A stretch of 64,000 nucleotides of DNA. Origin: Spirodela intermedia. Lineage: Eukaryota > Streptophyta > Magnoliopsida > Alismatales > Araceae. Shown piece after piece: positions 35,466 to 47,216 of the stretch. Within the stretch, counting starts at the first letter, position 1; each line of letters starts with the position of its first letter. Location of the stretch: NCBI GenBank assembly GCA_902729315.2, contig LR746270.1, positions 3,032,501-3,096,500 of the forward strand, given 5' to 3'. The notes below the pieces were generated by a model, which was given only the letters and a program-made list of their open reading frames with translations, was not told the origin of the DNA and made no database searches. The position numbers and the translations under genes are program-made.

Positions 35466-38400
35466 GTCACCATAGAGAAAAGTATTAGAAACATTCAATT
35501 GATGTAAAGGCTATGCCTAATTCACCACTAGAGAGAGTATCACTTGAGTGGAGTTGAGTCAAACCACTAGAGAAAATGTCTTAATGTAGTCAATATCATA
35601 GGCTTGTGTAAATCTACGAGCAATCAAGTAAGTTTTGTGACGTGCAATAAATCAATCTAGGTTATACTTGAATGTGAAAACCCACTTGTATGTGAAGATA
35701 TTGACATCACATTAATAAGATATAAGTGTCTAAGTTTCCTAAGACACCAAGACATCCACCTCTAAGTTCATGACCACCTTCTATTTAGGTACATGTATAG
35801 CCTTAACATACGATTATGGAATCGACTCGGAGGTTACGAAAAGAACAAAAGTACAAAAAGAAGGAGAAAGACAATCATAGGAAATAAAGTGGGAAATTGA
35901 GTGTCTAGTGCATCCATGTGTACCTTTGTGGAGAGTAATAGAAAGATAAAGGTCATCTACTTGCATGTCAGAAGAGACGACTAGAGGAAGCTTATTGGTA
36001 GAGGATGAAGACGAATTTAATCCTAGAGTAGAGGAGTCGGATGGTGACAAAGTCAAAGGTGTCAAAGAAAGAGCTAACCAAGCAGTAGTAGGAGAGGGAT
36101 CTACAATAATCACCACAAGAGAAAAACTAAGTGGTGAAGTTACAGTGGATCAAGGAGGAGTTAATGTTGGAGAAAAGAAGTGAGACTCCACATGAAAAGT
36201 AATGTCAGCTAATGTCACATAGTGATGAGTATCAAGAAAATAGACCCGATAACCCTTTTATGTCTGTGAGTAACCAACAAAGACTCCTTTGAAGGCACAA
36301 AGGGCCAATTTAGAAAGAGGAGTGGTCTTGGATGAAAATAGTACATCTAAAGAAACAAGGTAAGAAAAAAATAGAAGAATCGAGTAAAAATTGATGAAGT
36401 GAAATGACTCTATCAAGAAGAGTGGAAAGAAGCCAATTATAGAGATATGTGACTATCAGGAGAGCGTCAGACCATAGATGATGAGGAATATTCATCTCAA
36501 TGAGTAGCATATGAGTAATGTCAAGTAATTAATAATATTTTCATTCAATAACACTTTTTTGTTAAGATATGTGTAGACATGTGGTCTGATAATGAATACC
36601 ACGATTAACACAAAATATGTGAAGTGAGTCTTAGACCAGTTCTAAAGTATTGTCGATGCAAAGAACTTGAGTATAGTAAAGTACTAAATGATGACCTCAG
36701 TAATGAAGTGAACAACTATAGCATGAACTTTGATACGACCTTGGAGAAAATAGACTCAACTCACTCAAGTATAATTATCAATAAAAATAATATAGTAGCA
36801 ATGACCCTAGATTAATAGAGTATGAAATAGGTCCCAAACATCACAATGAATGAGGTCAAAGGGTGTTGTGGCTGAAATCTCATCTCAACTCGAGTATGAA
36901 CCACCATAATGTTTACTTAATTAACACAACTCACAACTCACAACTCGATTAAGCCAAGGCATAGTTTTTTTAAAAAAATTAAAATAAAATGTCCTACATG
37001 ACGATGCCACAGAAGAGATGAAGTGGTCATAAAAGAAATAAAAACAATTCAAAGGTCAAAAGAAGGTTTATTAGAAATTAGCTCGAAGATACCTCATTTA
37101 TTCTCATGTCCCAAACCAATCCTCTACCTAGTATATAGATCTTATAAGGTATAATCAATAGAGAAAATGTAACAGAATAAAGGATGACTCAAATAATGAC
37201 ATCAATAGATAAAAAGTTAGTAAGGAATCTAAAAATATAGAGATTTTGATGAGAAGGATACTTGGGATAACAACAATATTATCATGTCCATTGACTAGAC
37301 AAGTCTAGCCATCAGCAATGGTAATCGGTAGATGATGAGGGGTAGGTTGGTGCGATGATGAAATGATGGATGTGTCGGTTATGTGGCTGGAGGCTCCCGA
37401 ATCAATAATCCATGGTAAAGATGAATATGTAAGGAAAGTGTGTGTACCTAACGTGGAAGGATTTAGAAGCAAGGCCAAATAAGCCGAGGAATGAGTCATG
37501 GTATGACTTAAACAGCATAGTGCTTCATATTCGGCAAAGGTTAATGTCACCTGAAAAGTTAGAGATGGGACATTGGACGACGTCATAGAAGCTGGTGAGG
37601 GAGGTGGGAAAGACGATTTGGTAGAGTTGGGCTTTCCCAATTGTTCTAACATTTGTTGAGCAAGTGGTTCTACTTGTCACAATAGATGCAAGGAGGAAAA
37701 GAATTGTGGCCACTATCTGATCTTGAAGTAGGAGGGTCATGTGGTGCTCGAAAAGTGAAGACAACTATCGTTGAAAGAGTAGATGTGTCACTAGCTATAC
37801 TAGGAAGAGTGTATGTACTCGCATGAAGTGCAACAGAGAAAATGTGAGAGATATTAAGTACTCGGTCTCCGAAGAGGATCATCTCACAAATTTGAGAGGT
37901 AATTGATAGATGAAGCCCACTCAGATAGACTCTGACAAGAAATTTCTAATGGTAGTGCTCAAACGTCAAGAGGTCAATGGTCAAAGGTTGATAGATGATA
38001 AGCTCTTATATTAGGGCTTAGAGATGACCAAAATGAGCCTGAAGTGAGGAGTCACCCTACTTGCAAGTAAAAGGTGACTTAAAGATCTCGACCGTGCAAC
38101 TAATTTTCATCTAATTGACATACATGTTCTTCAATGTCATCTAGAGTTGTTGCATAGGACGAATTCGGGCAAGAGGCTCCACAATACTCGGCTCAATGCT
38201 CTGAAGCATTTAGCAAAGGATGGATTAGTGAGGCTGGATGGATCAATCAACAAGTGGTGGAGAAGGATGTGCAATATCAAAAAGTGTTTAAATTTAGAGG
38301 CCCACGATGCATAATTATGTCCATTGAATACATATGCTAGTCAAGTGAGTTGCGTCGTGATGGAGTGTCATGGAGTAGCTGACTCGATTAGAAGAAGAGT

Positions 38401-38827
38401 GACAACTAGTTGAAAAACTGGCATAGGAGATGCTTGAGAAATTGAAGAATTGCCCACCGGATCCATAGATTAGGATTAGTGGGAGATGAGATGATGTTTG
38501 GAAGGGACGTCCCCAAAGCTATGCAGGGTGCTGGGAGGTGATGTGTAGGGTGTCATGAGGCAACAAAAACATAGCACAGGGCACTGGTGAGAGATGGTGC
38601 CATCAAATGCACAAACGTAGTGGCATGCCAAGTGGGTGTGCAAGATGGCGCCAGGCAAGTACCAAACAAGCATGCAAGTGTATGTGATAGGTGTGCAAGA
38701 CTACACAAACCAGGCACTGGGTAGGTGCGCAAGACAATGCTATAGGAGATTGCATTAGGAGAGGATACGTGACACTGATAAAAGAAGCAAAGTGGTGGTA
38801 TAGAGAAACCCTAGGATTTTGATACCA

Positions 38828-39010
38828 TATTGACAAGAGAAAGAGAAAACCCTAGAAGTGATGTATTGAAGAAGAGGAGTACGCAAGGTTATATAAAAGA
38901 AGGAAAGAAAGAGAGAGAGAAGGAGAAGTGGAGATCATGGAGAAAGAATAAGGATATGGAGAGAATAAGTCCAAAATGGGCCTAGTGGGCCTAATGGGCC
39001 TATTCCAACA
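38828..39010 (-). repeat. 5' LTR of copia E3
   Basis: On the minus strand it starts TGTTGGAATAGGCCC and ends CTTGTCAATA, directly before the PBS TGGTATC. It pairs with 32463-32642, and both carry the AGAAGAGGAGTA and AAAGAGAGAGAGA words on the plus strand. Confidence 0.85.
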
Positions 39011-39421
39011 TTCTCAATTATGATCTGGTTCATCCATTCTACAACACCATTCTACTATAGTGTATGTTGGACCTTTAAATGCCAAAGAATACTTTCGCAC
39101 TTATAGAAATCAAAAAATTCTTTTGAGCAGAATTCTATTTTGTTCTCAAAACCTCAACATATTTTTCAGCTTGTTTCTCCATCATAACCTTTTACTCTTT
39201 AAAGTGAAGAAACGTTTTGTATTTCTATCTTAGAAAATAAATCCATACCTTTTGGGACAAATCATTGGAGGTGAGCATATAGGAGGCTTCACCAATGGAG
39301 GGAATAGTTGATGGTCCCTAGAGGTTTGAGTGCACATAATTAAGAATTCCCTCTATCTTGTGGGTGGCTGTTGGGAAACTTGATCTCGTTTGCTTCCTAT
39401 AGATGCAGTGTTCACAGAGCC

Positions 39422-39952
39422 TCAGAGTACTAGTGCTCTGCCAGAGAGCAAATCACGTCGACTAAGCTTGGTCATGCCTTGTTCACTCATGTGGCAAAGA
39501 TGCATATGCCACATCTGAGTGATCTCATTGGCAAAGGTAGATACAATAGCAGCATTACCCATGACTGTGCTTCTGTCCAACACATAAAGGTTGGCAATTT
39601 TGCGATGTCCCATCAGGACGACTAGTGATCCTTTAAAGACTTGAAGGATGCCTCCTTCACCGATGAATTTATATTCCTGGGACTCAAGAGTACTAAGAGA
39701 AATTAAATTTCTCTTCAACTTGGGAACATACCTAACATTACTCAAGGTCCAGATCTTCCCATCAAACATCCAGATGAAGATGTTTCCGATTCCCACAATC
39801 TTGCAAGGTGAATCATTTCCCATCATGTCAACTCCAAGCGACAATGTAGTATAAGTTGCAAAGGCATCTCGTTGAGAGCAGATGTGGAACGTGCAAGCCA
39901 AGTCAAGAATCCAATCGTTCGGTGAATTGAATTTCAACTCCGACACTGCCAA
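39422..39952 (-). CDS. Copia protease and GAG-pre-integrase segment of E2
   Basis: This is a 176-aa open segment. The protease entry reads WILDLACTFHICS, where the family has DSGATxHI, so the catalytic Asp-Ser/Thr-Gly is lost. VRYVPKLKRNLISLSTLE and the pre-integrase HMHLCHMSEQGM follow. It continues the gag frame after a break and represents an inactive element. Confidence 0.75.
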   Translation of the reverse strand: MAVSELKFNSPNDWILDLACTFHICSQRDAFATYTTLSLGVDMMGNDSPCKIVGIGNIFIWMFDGKIWTLSNVRYVPKLKRNLISLSTLESQEYKFIGEGGILQVFKGSLVVLMGHRKIANLYVLDRSTVMGNAAIVSTFANEITQMWHMHLCHMSEQGMTKLSRRDLLSGRALVL

Positions 39953-39985
39953 GATTTCACCAGAATGAGCGATGTTTGCAGCAGT

Positions 39986-40750
39986 TTATTGATCGACAGA
40001 GTTCTCTTGAGAGCTCTTCTTATTCTTATTCTGCAAATTGTAACATTCCTCCTTGATATGCCCCTTTTTTTTACAATAGTTGCAAGGATACTCCAAATTT
40101 TTTGACTTGCTTTTAGGACCATGAGGCTTCTTCTTCTTCTCTTGATCTCGTCCTTTGACAACCAAGCTTTCTGGTGGGGTTAAAGAAGTCTCCGTCGAGA
40201 ACTTGTTCATACTCTCCTTTGATGATAGAGCCTCATATATTGTATCTAAAGAAAGTTCTTTAGATCCATAAAATAGAATGTCCCGGAAGCTTGAATAGGA
40301 TAGCAGTAGAGACATGAGGAGAAGTGAGCAGAGGTCTGCCTCTATGAGAATGCTAGCATTAAAGACATCAAGTTCTGAAAGAATGTCCTTAAATGATGCC
40401 AAATGCAATTCTAAAGAGGTACGTTTCACCATGTGTAGACCAAAGAGTTTTTGCTTTGTCAAATTTCGATGGGTAATAGTCTTTTCCATGCAAATCTCCT
40501 CAAGTCTCAACCATAATATGTGTACACTAGTCCCCTTACTGACATCTTGAAGGATATCATTCGAGAGATGGAGTCGAATTTGACTAAGGGCCTTGCAATC
40601 AGCCAGTTTCTTCTGTTCCTCCGTCCACAATGTAGACATCGTGGAGAACAACATGTCTTCCAAATCAAGTTGAGCCAACACGGCCCTCATTCTGATTTGC
40701 CATAACGTGAAGTTCGTCTTCTTGTCGAGTTGAGGAAGCTCAATCTTCAT
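39986..40750 (-). CDS. Copia gag polyprotein of E2 (254 aa open segment)
   Basis: An open segment of 254 aa starts at ATG 40750, 13 bp after the PBS. It carries the gag opening (FTLWQIRMRAVL), the UBN2-type body (LTKQKLFGLHM, YSSFRDIL) and a CCHC zinc knuckle CNYCKKKGHIKEEC near its end (C-x2-C-x4-H-x4-C). A stop at 39986 separates it from the protease segment. Gag packages the retrotransposon RNA. It is one of the best-preserved retroelement genes in the window. Confidence 0.8.
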   Translation of the reverse strand: MKIELPQLDKKTNFTLWQIRMRAVLAQLDLEDMLFSTMSTLWTEEQKKLADCKALSQIRLHLSNDILQDVSKGTSVHILWLRLEEICMEKTITHRNLTKQKLFGLHMVKRTSLELHLASFKDILSELDVFNASILIEADLCSLLLMSLLLSYSSFRDILFYGSKELSLDTIYEALSSKESMNKFSTETSLTPPESLVVKGRDQEKKKKPHGPKSKSKNLEYPCNYCKKKGHIKEECYNLQNKNKKSSQENSVDQ

Positions 40751-40762
40751 GGATGAGATTTT

Positions 40763-40774
40763 GCTCTGATACCA
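40763..40774 (-). other. Primer-binding site of E2, initiator-tRNA-Met type
   Basis: On the minus strand it reads TGGTATCAGAGC, the exact complement of the 3' end of plant initiator tRNA-Met. It lies two bases after the LTR end (TTTGCAACA). Confidence 0.9.
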
Positions 40775-40776
40775 CT

Positions 40777-41110
40777 TGTTGCAAATCTGCGCCGTAGACT
40801 TTCACTGAGAGTGTATATGAAATATCGTAAGATCCTCCCTTTGGCAAAAAGGAACAAGTAGGTGAGAAATCTACTCACCCACAACACTCAGGAGATAAAG
40901 TAGGAACAAGAAGAGAAGAAAAATAGGAACAAAAAGTACATAAAACTCCACACTACGCAAATGAGAATACATGATAGTTTTTAAAGAGACTGGCCGGCCA
41001 TTACAAATAGAAGGAACGGTTAAAGAACTGCTGCCATTAAAGAAATAGTAACGGTTGGTGAAACGCTCTTTATGAAGAGCGTTATCACGTGAAAGGAAGC
41101 ACCGTTAACA
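40777..41110 (-). repeat. 5' LTR of copia E2
   Basis: This is a 334-bp LTR starting TGTTAACGGTGC and ending GCAACA on the minus strand, with a PBS just inside. Beyond its outer end the sequence CACCAGACATGG matches the P450 B 3' flank (22428 onward), so E2 inserted about 0.65 kb 3' of gene C. B lacks it. Confidence 0.85.
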
Positions 41111-41775
41111 ACACCAGACATGGGTAAGACTCTGATGTTTGTGCCAGAAAACAAACGAAGAGAAGTCTTGTACGTCTTTCAGACATACAAGGGTCATTCC
41201 ACAAGGGAGATGACTACATAACAACCAGATAAAGGATCAGATGTCTACGGAATATAAGCTCGAGCAACGATAGAATCAAATCGTGAACATGGCAGACTCG
41301 AGAACGATGGAGAGAGATGCTTGGGGCAGAGTCTTCATTCAACGGAGACACAGCCATAAGCTTTATTACTTTAATATCACGTCACTCAGCGGAGAAGAGA
41401 TGCCGCCGCTCGAAGAGAGAGTCGGGGAATCTTCTTTTCTTCGAATCGTTGGCTCTAGTTTTTAATCAGATACCTTTACAAGGTTGGAATAGGCCGCTAC
41501 ATGTTGGGCCGGTTCAACTTAAGTATATAAGGAAACATAGAAAAGTATAACATCCTCCGATGACGGATACACAGAGAAAGAAGCATACCGATTTCTTGTA
41601 GGACTACAGATTACGTTCTCACCTTACTTCTATGGGTAGATAGAAACCCTTTTTGTCTCTAGGTTTCCGTTTAGGGGGGTCGCCGGCGGCAGCTCTGGCG
41701 GTGCATCCCGCCGCCCCGCCATCGTCTTCTTCAGCACCAGGTGGAGTCCCCCGGGGTTTATCTAAGTGGGTATGT
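41111..41775. other. 3' flank of P450 C, homologous to the flank of A and B
   Basis: Words such as CATGGGTAAGACTCTGATG and AGAAGTCTTGTACGT match 22430-23140 in order with scattered differences. It carries the shared 3' UTR and downstream DNA, so the duplicated unit extends at least 0.65 kb past the stop codon. Open frames in it are not conserved between copies, because indels shift them, and I do not consider them genes. Confidence 0.75.
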
Positions 41776-43834
41776 TCAGTTGGTCCAGACCCGGATGTGG
41801 AGGCCTCGGGGGGCTTCCACTCTTGGAAAGTAGACTATTTCGTCCCCTTCGGCCTCCTCCCACCTGCCATTTCAGAGCTTATTACTCACTGTGGAAGGGG
41901 AGAGAGAGAGAGCAGGGAGAGTAGCCCTTTCTTTACCTATATCTGGTCAAGAAGTGGTAAAGGAACAGGGATATCTAAACCAGGCTCAGCTCCTTCCCCG
42001 GGCAGAGCCTCCCGCCGCAGCCGAATACCATGAAGTGTTGGTGATTCTCCAGGCTCCTGTCCTGGAGGGGGCCCAGCAGCAGGGTTAAATGTGTAGAGAG
42101 AGAGAGAGAGTGAGAGAGAGAGTCACCTTCCATCTCCAGGGGTCGAAGAAGAGCGGCGCCGGGTACCGTACGGAGTCGTAGTTGCTCTCTCTGATGTAGA
42201 CCTGGATTTTCCACCCTTTGGGGACGACGAACCCTAAGAAGAAGCAGTCCGGGCCGTTCGTCAGAGGACCCTCCTCTCAGATTGGTGGTGGGGAGGGAGG
42301 GGGGGGACCCTAATTCGGGACTCACCATTGATGGGGATGTCCTCGGTCGTCTTCCTCATAAGCCCATTGATTATGGTGGCCAGCCGCATCGTCTCCAGGA
42401 TCACCTTCAGCGGCCCACGCGGATTAGGGTTTCGGAGGAAGGACATGGTGGAAGAAGAGGAGGGCGCTTGCTAACCGCACGAGTGAAGCTAATGGATGTG
42501 TACTCTCCCCAGGTCAACGCCTCATCCGGCGACGATTTCCGCTGTCTGATCTCCGAATACTCCTACACAGAGAGGAGAAAGAGGGAGAGAGAGAGAGGTC
42601 ATTAAGTGGGATGGTGAAGGATAGGATTAGAGATGTTACCCAAAGTTCTTGGAAGGCGGATGGGTGATCGTGGAGATAATTGACCGCCATCGACACCGTT
42701 CCGGAGACGGTCTCAAAGCCAGTATACATGATGGCGATGAGCAAATCAATCATCTGGTCGTCGGTGAGATTGGGCCTCGTCCGGTGGACCTCTTGCTCTT
42801 CTTCTCCTTCTTCTTCCTCTCGGAGAAGCAAGCTGAGTATGTCACCGCCGCCATTCGGTGCGAAAGGGCTCCTCCTCTCCTCAATCAGGTCCCTTAACAA
42901 GCTGGTGATCGTCTTCCTCGCCTGCAGCGTGAAGCCGTCAGAGTGGCCGGAGGAGGACGACGACGAGGACAGCGGCGGACGGAGAAGAAGAGAGAGCTTG
43001 CCTGAAGTCCGCAGCGTTAGGCGGTGCCGGGGAGATCAACGGGGAGAGAGCGTTCCCCGAACGAGCTTGAAGAACTCCGCCTTGAGCTCCGCCGCCGTTT
43101 CGCCAGTCTCAATCCCGGAGATCAGCTTGAGCGCTGAAGAGAAGATCATCTGGAAACGAAAAACACGCCGCAGGTCAAAAATCTCGCCCCCAATGGCGGC
43201 GGAGGGATCCTGCTTCGTCTCCAAACTGACCTCTCTGGCCTTCTCCTGGACGTCCATAGTGGCGCCGTCGCCCCCCCAGCTGCAGAGGCGGGACCCGATG
43301 AACTCGTCTAACGTGGGGAAGAGCCGCTCTCTCACGGCGACGGGGCCGATCACAGACAGCATCTTGCCCTCACCATGCGGTGGATGGCGCCGTGGACCGC
43401 CACAACGTTCCATTCCCCCAGAAGCTCTGTCATGGCCTGCCGGTACCCCGGAACGAGCCCCCTCGCCTCGTTCATGAGGATCCCCCTCTTGACCTCCAGA
43501 TCCATGGACATAACGGTGGGGCTGCCCAGCAGGTGGGACGTGAACAAGCTTCGTACCTGCACACATTTCCGATCATCACCAGCCAGGTTTTGCTTACTCT
43601 CGCCGCCGCAACGGTCATTATTTACAGCGGAGAGGAGAAACCACACCTGGCTCTCTGCTTCTTCATGAAGTCGGGACCCGCCGGAGAAACTCGATCGTGT
43701 CGCCGACGACCGGCCAGCCCATCGTTCCCTGTGGGAGGCCCCTCCGCGAGTACCTCAGCTCGTTCCACCTCATGAAAAAGCTGCACAACACAGAGAAAAC
43801 CCACCGCCACCCCCAGACTCACAAGGAAAGCCAT
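41776..43834 (-). pseudogene. CYP85A-like cytochrome P450, copy C (pseudogene)
   Basis: All nine exon equivalents can be placed: 43834-43647, 43556-43231, 43149-43002, 42921-42640, 42562-42476, 42404-42326, 42233-42127, 42061-41937 and 41863-41776. Compared with B and D there are deletions of 2 nt near 43788 and 1 nt near 43679. The second restores frame after scrambling the PPGTMGWP hinge. Deletions of 1 nt occur near 43552 and near 43366, and of 2 nt near 43044. Nonsense codons are TAA at 43019-43017 (Tyr in B and D) and TAG at 41977-41975 (Gln in D), after the heme loop FGCGGRLCPG. The I-helix GFET and ExxR survive. It is closest to B, sharing more exon sequence and the 3' flank. It is a dead copy that decayed recently enough for every exon to align. 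Confidence 0.9.
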
Positions 43835-43921
43835 TGCCCTCCTTGCCCTCCTAACACACTCAGAAGAAGGAAAAGTGACCAATGCAGCGGCGAGAGGAAG
43901 AGCAGCTTGGACGGGGGCGGT

Positions 43922-43933
43922 GGATATATGTAG
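43922..43933 (-). promoter_or_regulatory. Candidate TATA box of P450 copy C
   Basis: CTACATATATCC on the minus strand lies about 92 bp upstream of the former start codon, at the same spacing as the weaker matches in B and D. It is the best TATA match of the three, although this copy is a pseudogene. Confidence 0.45.
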
Positions 43934-44369
43934 AGGAAGAATAAAATTATAATTTTAGAGAAATTATTTTTCATGGATTGGGATTCTTGACTACCAATCG
44001 GGATCAAGAGACTCGGTCATCGAGTTCATATTATTTCTCATAATGAATTAGATGCGTATTATTTATTCCTCCACCTCCCCTCTACTGCCCGTCTTGTAAG
44101 TTTGATTGAGACAAGTTGTTGTGTAAGGGCTGATGTTTCTTAAAATACTCCCCTGTCCTTCGCCTAAAATAATTCTACGCATGTGTGCACACGTGCGGTG
44201 GCAACGAGGAGAGGACACGCTTTTTATCAATAACCCCTCGTATTAGTAGGTAAACGTTGCATGTTAGTGTATCCAAACGAGATAGAGAGATGGAAACACT
44301 TAAACGTTTCACCTGGACAATATATCAGTGAATAATTTGACATGGGCTTTTCTTAAATTGGGAGTCCCT

Positions 44370-44790
44370 CACACATCCCCGTGTTCTAGAGACTATTGAA
44401 AAAGTTTGGCGTGGTTACTATACCAGTTAAAGGTTGAAATGGAGCGTTGTTTTGGCCCTTATGTTCTACGGTAGGCCACACAACCCAATCATGGTGGGGA
44501 CTTGTTGCCCATAAGCATCTGCCAACATCATTCTCTGCCCGTGATCCTGTGAACACTAAAAGCCTTGTTTACATGCATGAAAGTTAATGTATCCCAATGA
44601 AAGATAGAGATTATTAAATGTTTCACATGGTCAGTGTACCAATGAAAATGCTGACTAGGGGTTTTGAAATTGAGCATCATTTTGGCCCTTATGTTCTATG
44701 GTAGGCCCTACCACCCGTACCTCATTTGCAGTCATGGTGGGGATTTGTGGCCCTTGAACATCCATAGACGTCACTCTCAGCTCGTGATAA
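44370..44790. repeat. Upstream repeat units of P450 C (two copies)
   Basis: Two units contain TTTTGGCCCTTATGTTCTA(c/t)GGTAGGCC, ATGGTGGGGA, and in unit one CTCTGCCCGTGATCCTGTG. They correspond to the units upstream of B and D. Nearer the gene, 44150-44270 shares ATAACCCCTCGTAT and a CACGTG-containing stretch with D (58800-58910) but not with B. Confidence 0.7.
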
Positions 44791-44799
44791 CCTATGCTC

Positions 44800-45517
44800 A
44801 ATTACGTAAGTGCTTATTTTAAAATTAATAATAATTTTTTAATTTTTTTATTATTATTGTATTCATGATTTAGCTTTTTATTATTTCACACTTTTATGCA
44901 TAATGTCTTCATATACACAAATGCGAGGGCACAAAGAGAAACCCAAAAAGATAATTCAGCCCTTGCTCCACACAATTATATTAGATTGAGATGGAGAGAG
45001 AGAATATTTGGACTTCCATGTGACTGAAATTTGTCAACATTTCCTGATTTATTTCAAGTTGGCACTTGAAACAATCTAAACTATATTATGACATATTAAT
45101 TCAACCACAATAATAATTAAGAACATATATATATGTACTTGACTAACTTCATATTTATAACCTATTAGATAAATACATAGAATTCATGGACATTGATATA
45201 TGGAAGTCAAGAACCATCTTCCTCCCATGATATTGAGAGTAAATGATGAGCCCCACACATCATTATGTTATTCATCTTAGAAAATAAATTTAGAAAAATA
45301 GTTTTCAAAATACTAATTGACAGATGATCAAGACAACATTGATACAACCAAAAATCCTAAGGTATAACAAGCTTCATAGCTCCACATCTAGATGAAGGTT
45401 GTGACTTCACATTGTAGCTACATCCTAAGTTCTCAAAATGATAAAGGCCTACAAATTATTTATCAAATATTCTTGTTTATTACCTTATCATAAATATTAT
45501 TAAAAATGCCATCAATG
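44800..45517. other. AT-rich interval, nothing recognised
   Basis: I see no gene, LTR border or RNA. It is strongly AT-rich, with TTTTTAATTTTTTTATTATTATTG near 44837-44858. Confidence 0.45.
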
Positions 45518-45522
45518 AACAC

Positions 45523-47211
45523 TAATGTGACAGCCATTGTATACTAAATCATGTAAATTTAAAATTTATAAAACTAGAAAATACTAATTGTTAATATTTA
45601 AAGTATTTATAAATAAATTAATTAATTATAACTCAATAAAGTTTTTAAAAAAGTGAAAATTTTTAAGTCGATCACAAGGATGTAATATAATATCTGAATG
45701 AAATTTTTTGTAAAGAATAAGATTTTTTTTAGAAATTTTAGACTCAAATATAAAAATGAAATATATTTAAAATTCACAAAAAAGAAAAATAAGGGGTGCA
45801 AATGTAAATTAGACGAAAATAAAGTTTCATCTAGTGATTCTTACCAAAATGATTACAAATAATTTAACTGGTAAAATTAAGATCTATAAAAGTCAAAAGA
45901 GCTGTAATTGAATGAAAAGTAGTTTAGAAAATTTAAATCACACAAATTATCTCTAAATAAAGTAAAAATTCAGTTAAAAATTAGAAAATTAGAGTTTCAA
46001 CATCACGACTGCAATATATCAGTGATGCACCAGAATTTTGAGCATTCATGAGGATTGTTATGTAGAGTCCATGACTTTGAAGGTTCTTCTTGGATAAAGA
46101 TGACGTAACAATCTCTAAATCTTCTTATAAAGTCTAGAGATCAATAAAATGATTTGTTAAATCATCTCTGACATCTGTCACCTAGTAGAGTAGAAAAACA
46201 ATAATTTTACAACTCTCCAGTAGCTATCACCTAACAAAGAGGAGCTGGATAGAGGTGAAGCATGTGTTAGAGAGCTTCATACTCAAGTCTGTATAGCAAG
46301 AGGAGGCTTTTCATTGCATCTAATATGCTTTCAAGAGGTGGTGACTTGTCTCCTAGTAGATCGTACTCCTCTCACTGACGGCTTGTTTGTCAATCAACCA
46401 GAGATGATTTACTCGATGGATTCACGAGCCTTTTATCATAAATCGTTCAATAATTTTAGTAACAATGCTCTATGAATTACATTGATGAGATTTTCACCAA
46501 TGATCAAGCAATTCGAGTAGCTTAATTCTTCACCAACAATCTACAGAAAAGTCATGATTAAATAGATAAAAATATAACTTTTGACTCTCGTAGAATTCAA
46601 ACTCGCACCCATCGTTTGCCTACATGAGAGAGAGATAATAAGTTCTTGAATATCCTTATATAGTGACATTATTATAATATATCATTATTATAAATAAGGA
46701 GTATTTTTGATATTAAAATCATAAAATTATTCTAAAGAAAGTGTGACTATTAGTTTAGTCCCACATCGATTATATGCTAAATGTTGAGATACATATATAA
46801 TTATACAAAATTTAGAAAGTAATGAGTCCCTTTCTCACGTGTGTACGACCACTCCTTGCCCCATAGTTGACTAGCCACTAGTGATGTAGAAAGGGAGTAA
46901 CGCACACATGCCCCCATTGGTCCACTATTGCTCAAGCCTTCGCTCACGACTCTACCCTGACTGCACTTTCGACCTGCTTGCGAGCCCGACTAGATAGGGG
47001 TTCCCCCCTTTTTCTATCTTCATTTACCTCAAAAATAGGATTATAAAAATTATATAAATTTACATAAAATCACATAATTAGTTAAAATTTCCCATTAATT
47101 AATTAAAAATTAATTTTGATAATTTAACACAAATATAATTTATTTATTATGAGTTAAGGCCAAAATTATATTATTTATTAATTATTAACTCATGATAATG
47201 AAGACTTATCA
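45523..47211 (-). mobile_element. Solo LTR S3 (1,689 bp)
   Basis: Same family and orientation as S1: it starts TAATGTGACAGCC and ends GAAGACTTATCA on the plus strand. The flanks AACAC (45518-45522) and ATCAC (47212-47216) fit a target duplication with one change. Compared with S1 almost every CG is TG or CA, the pattern left by deamination of methylated cytosine, so it is older than S1. It lies against a copia protease relic. Confidence 0.75.
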
Positions 47212-47216
47212 ATCAC

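Larger units (their letters stand above)
32463..39010 (-). mobile_element. E3: complete Ty1/copia retrotransposon with LTRs and TSD
   Basis: The 5' LTR is 38828-39010 and the 3' LTR 32463-32642 (both about 180 bp, starting TGTT[a/g]GAATA on the minus strand). The target duplication TTCTC lies at 32458-32462 and 39011-39015. A PBS-like TGGTATCAAAATCC follows the 5' LTR. Minus-strand coding remains include protease WIIDSGASSHIT (37652-37305), integrase C-terminal NIPHHLWSDALL (36510-36310), the pre-RT region HSISHFISYDCLSPSF (36116-35814), then RT and RNase H split by solo LTR S2. The final motif VDIFTKSHVGDVL lies near 32740. Without S2 the element is about 4.9 kb. Stops throughout mean it is not autonomous. 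It inserted into the integrase of E2. Confidence 0.85.
27385..41110 (-). mobile_element. E2: Ty1/copia retrotransposon opened by nested insertions
   Basis: Read on the minus strand, the pieces run 5' LTR, PBS, gag, protease, integrase, RT, RNase H, 3' LTR. Gag is 40750-39986. Protease and GAG-pre-integrase are 39952-39422. Integrase continues to 39016 and resumes at 32462-32172. RT occupies 31094-30287 and, after solo LTR S1, RT to RNase H runs about 28519-27853. Insertions are copia E3 (32463-39010), solo LTR S1 (28525-30286) and an inverted duplicate (31095-32172). Without these about 4.3 kb remain, near normal copia size given internal deletions. The protease motif is damaged (DLACTFH where DSGATFH is usual) and frames are broken. 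It lies just 3' of P450 pseudogene C. Confidence 0.85.
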
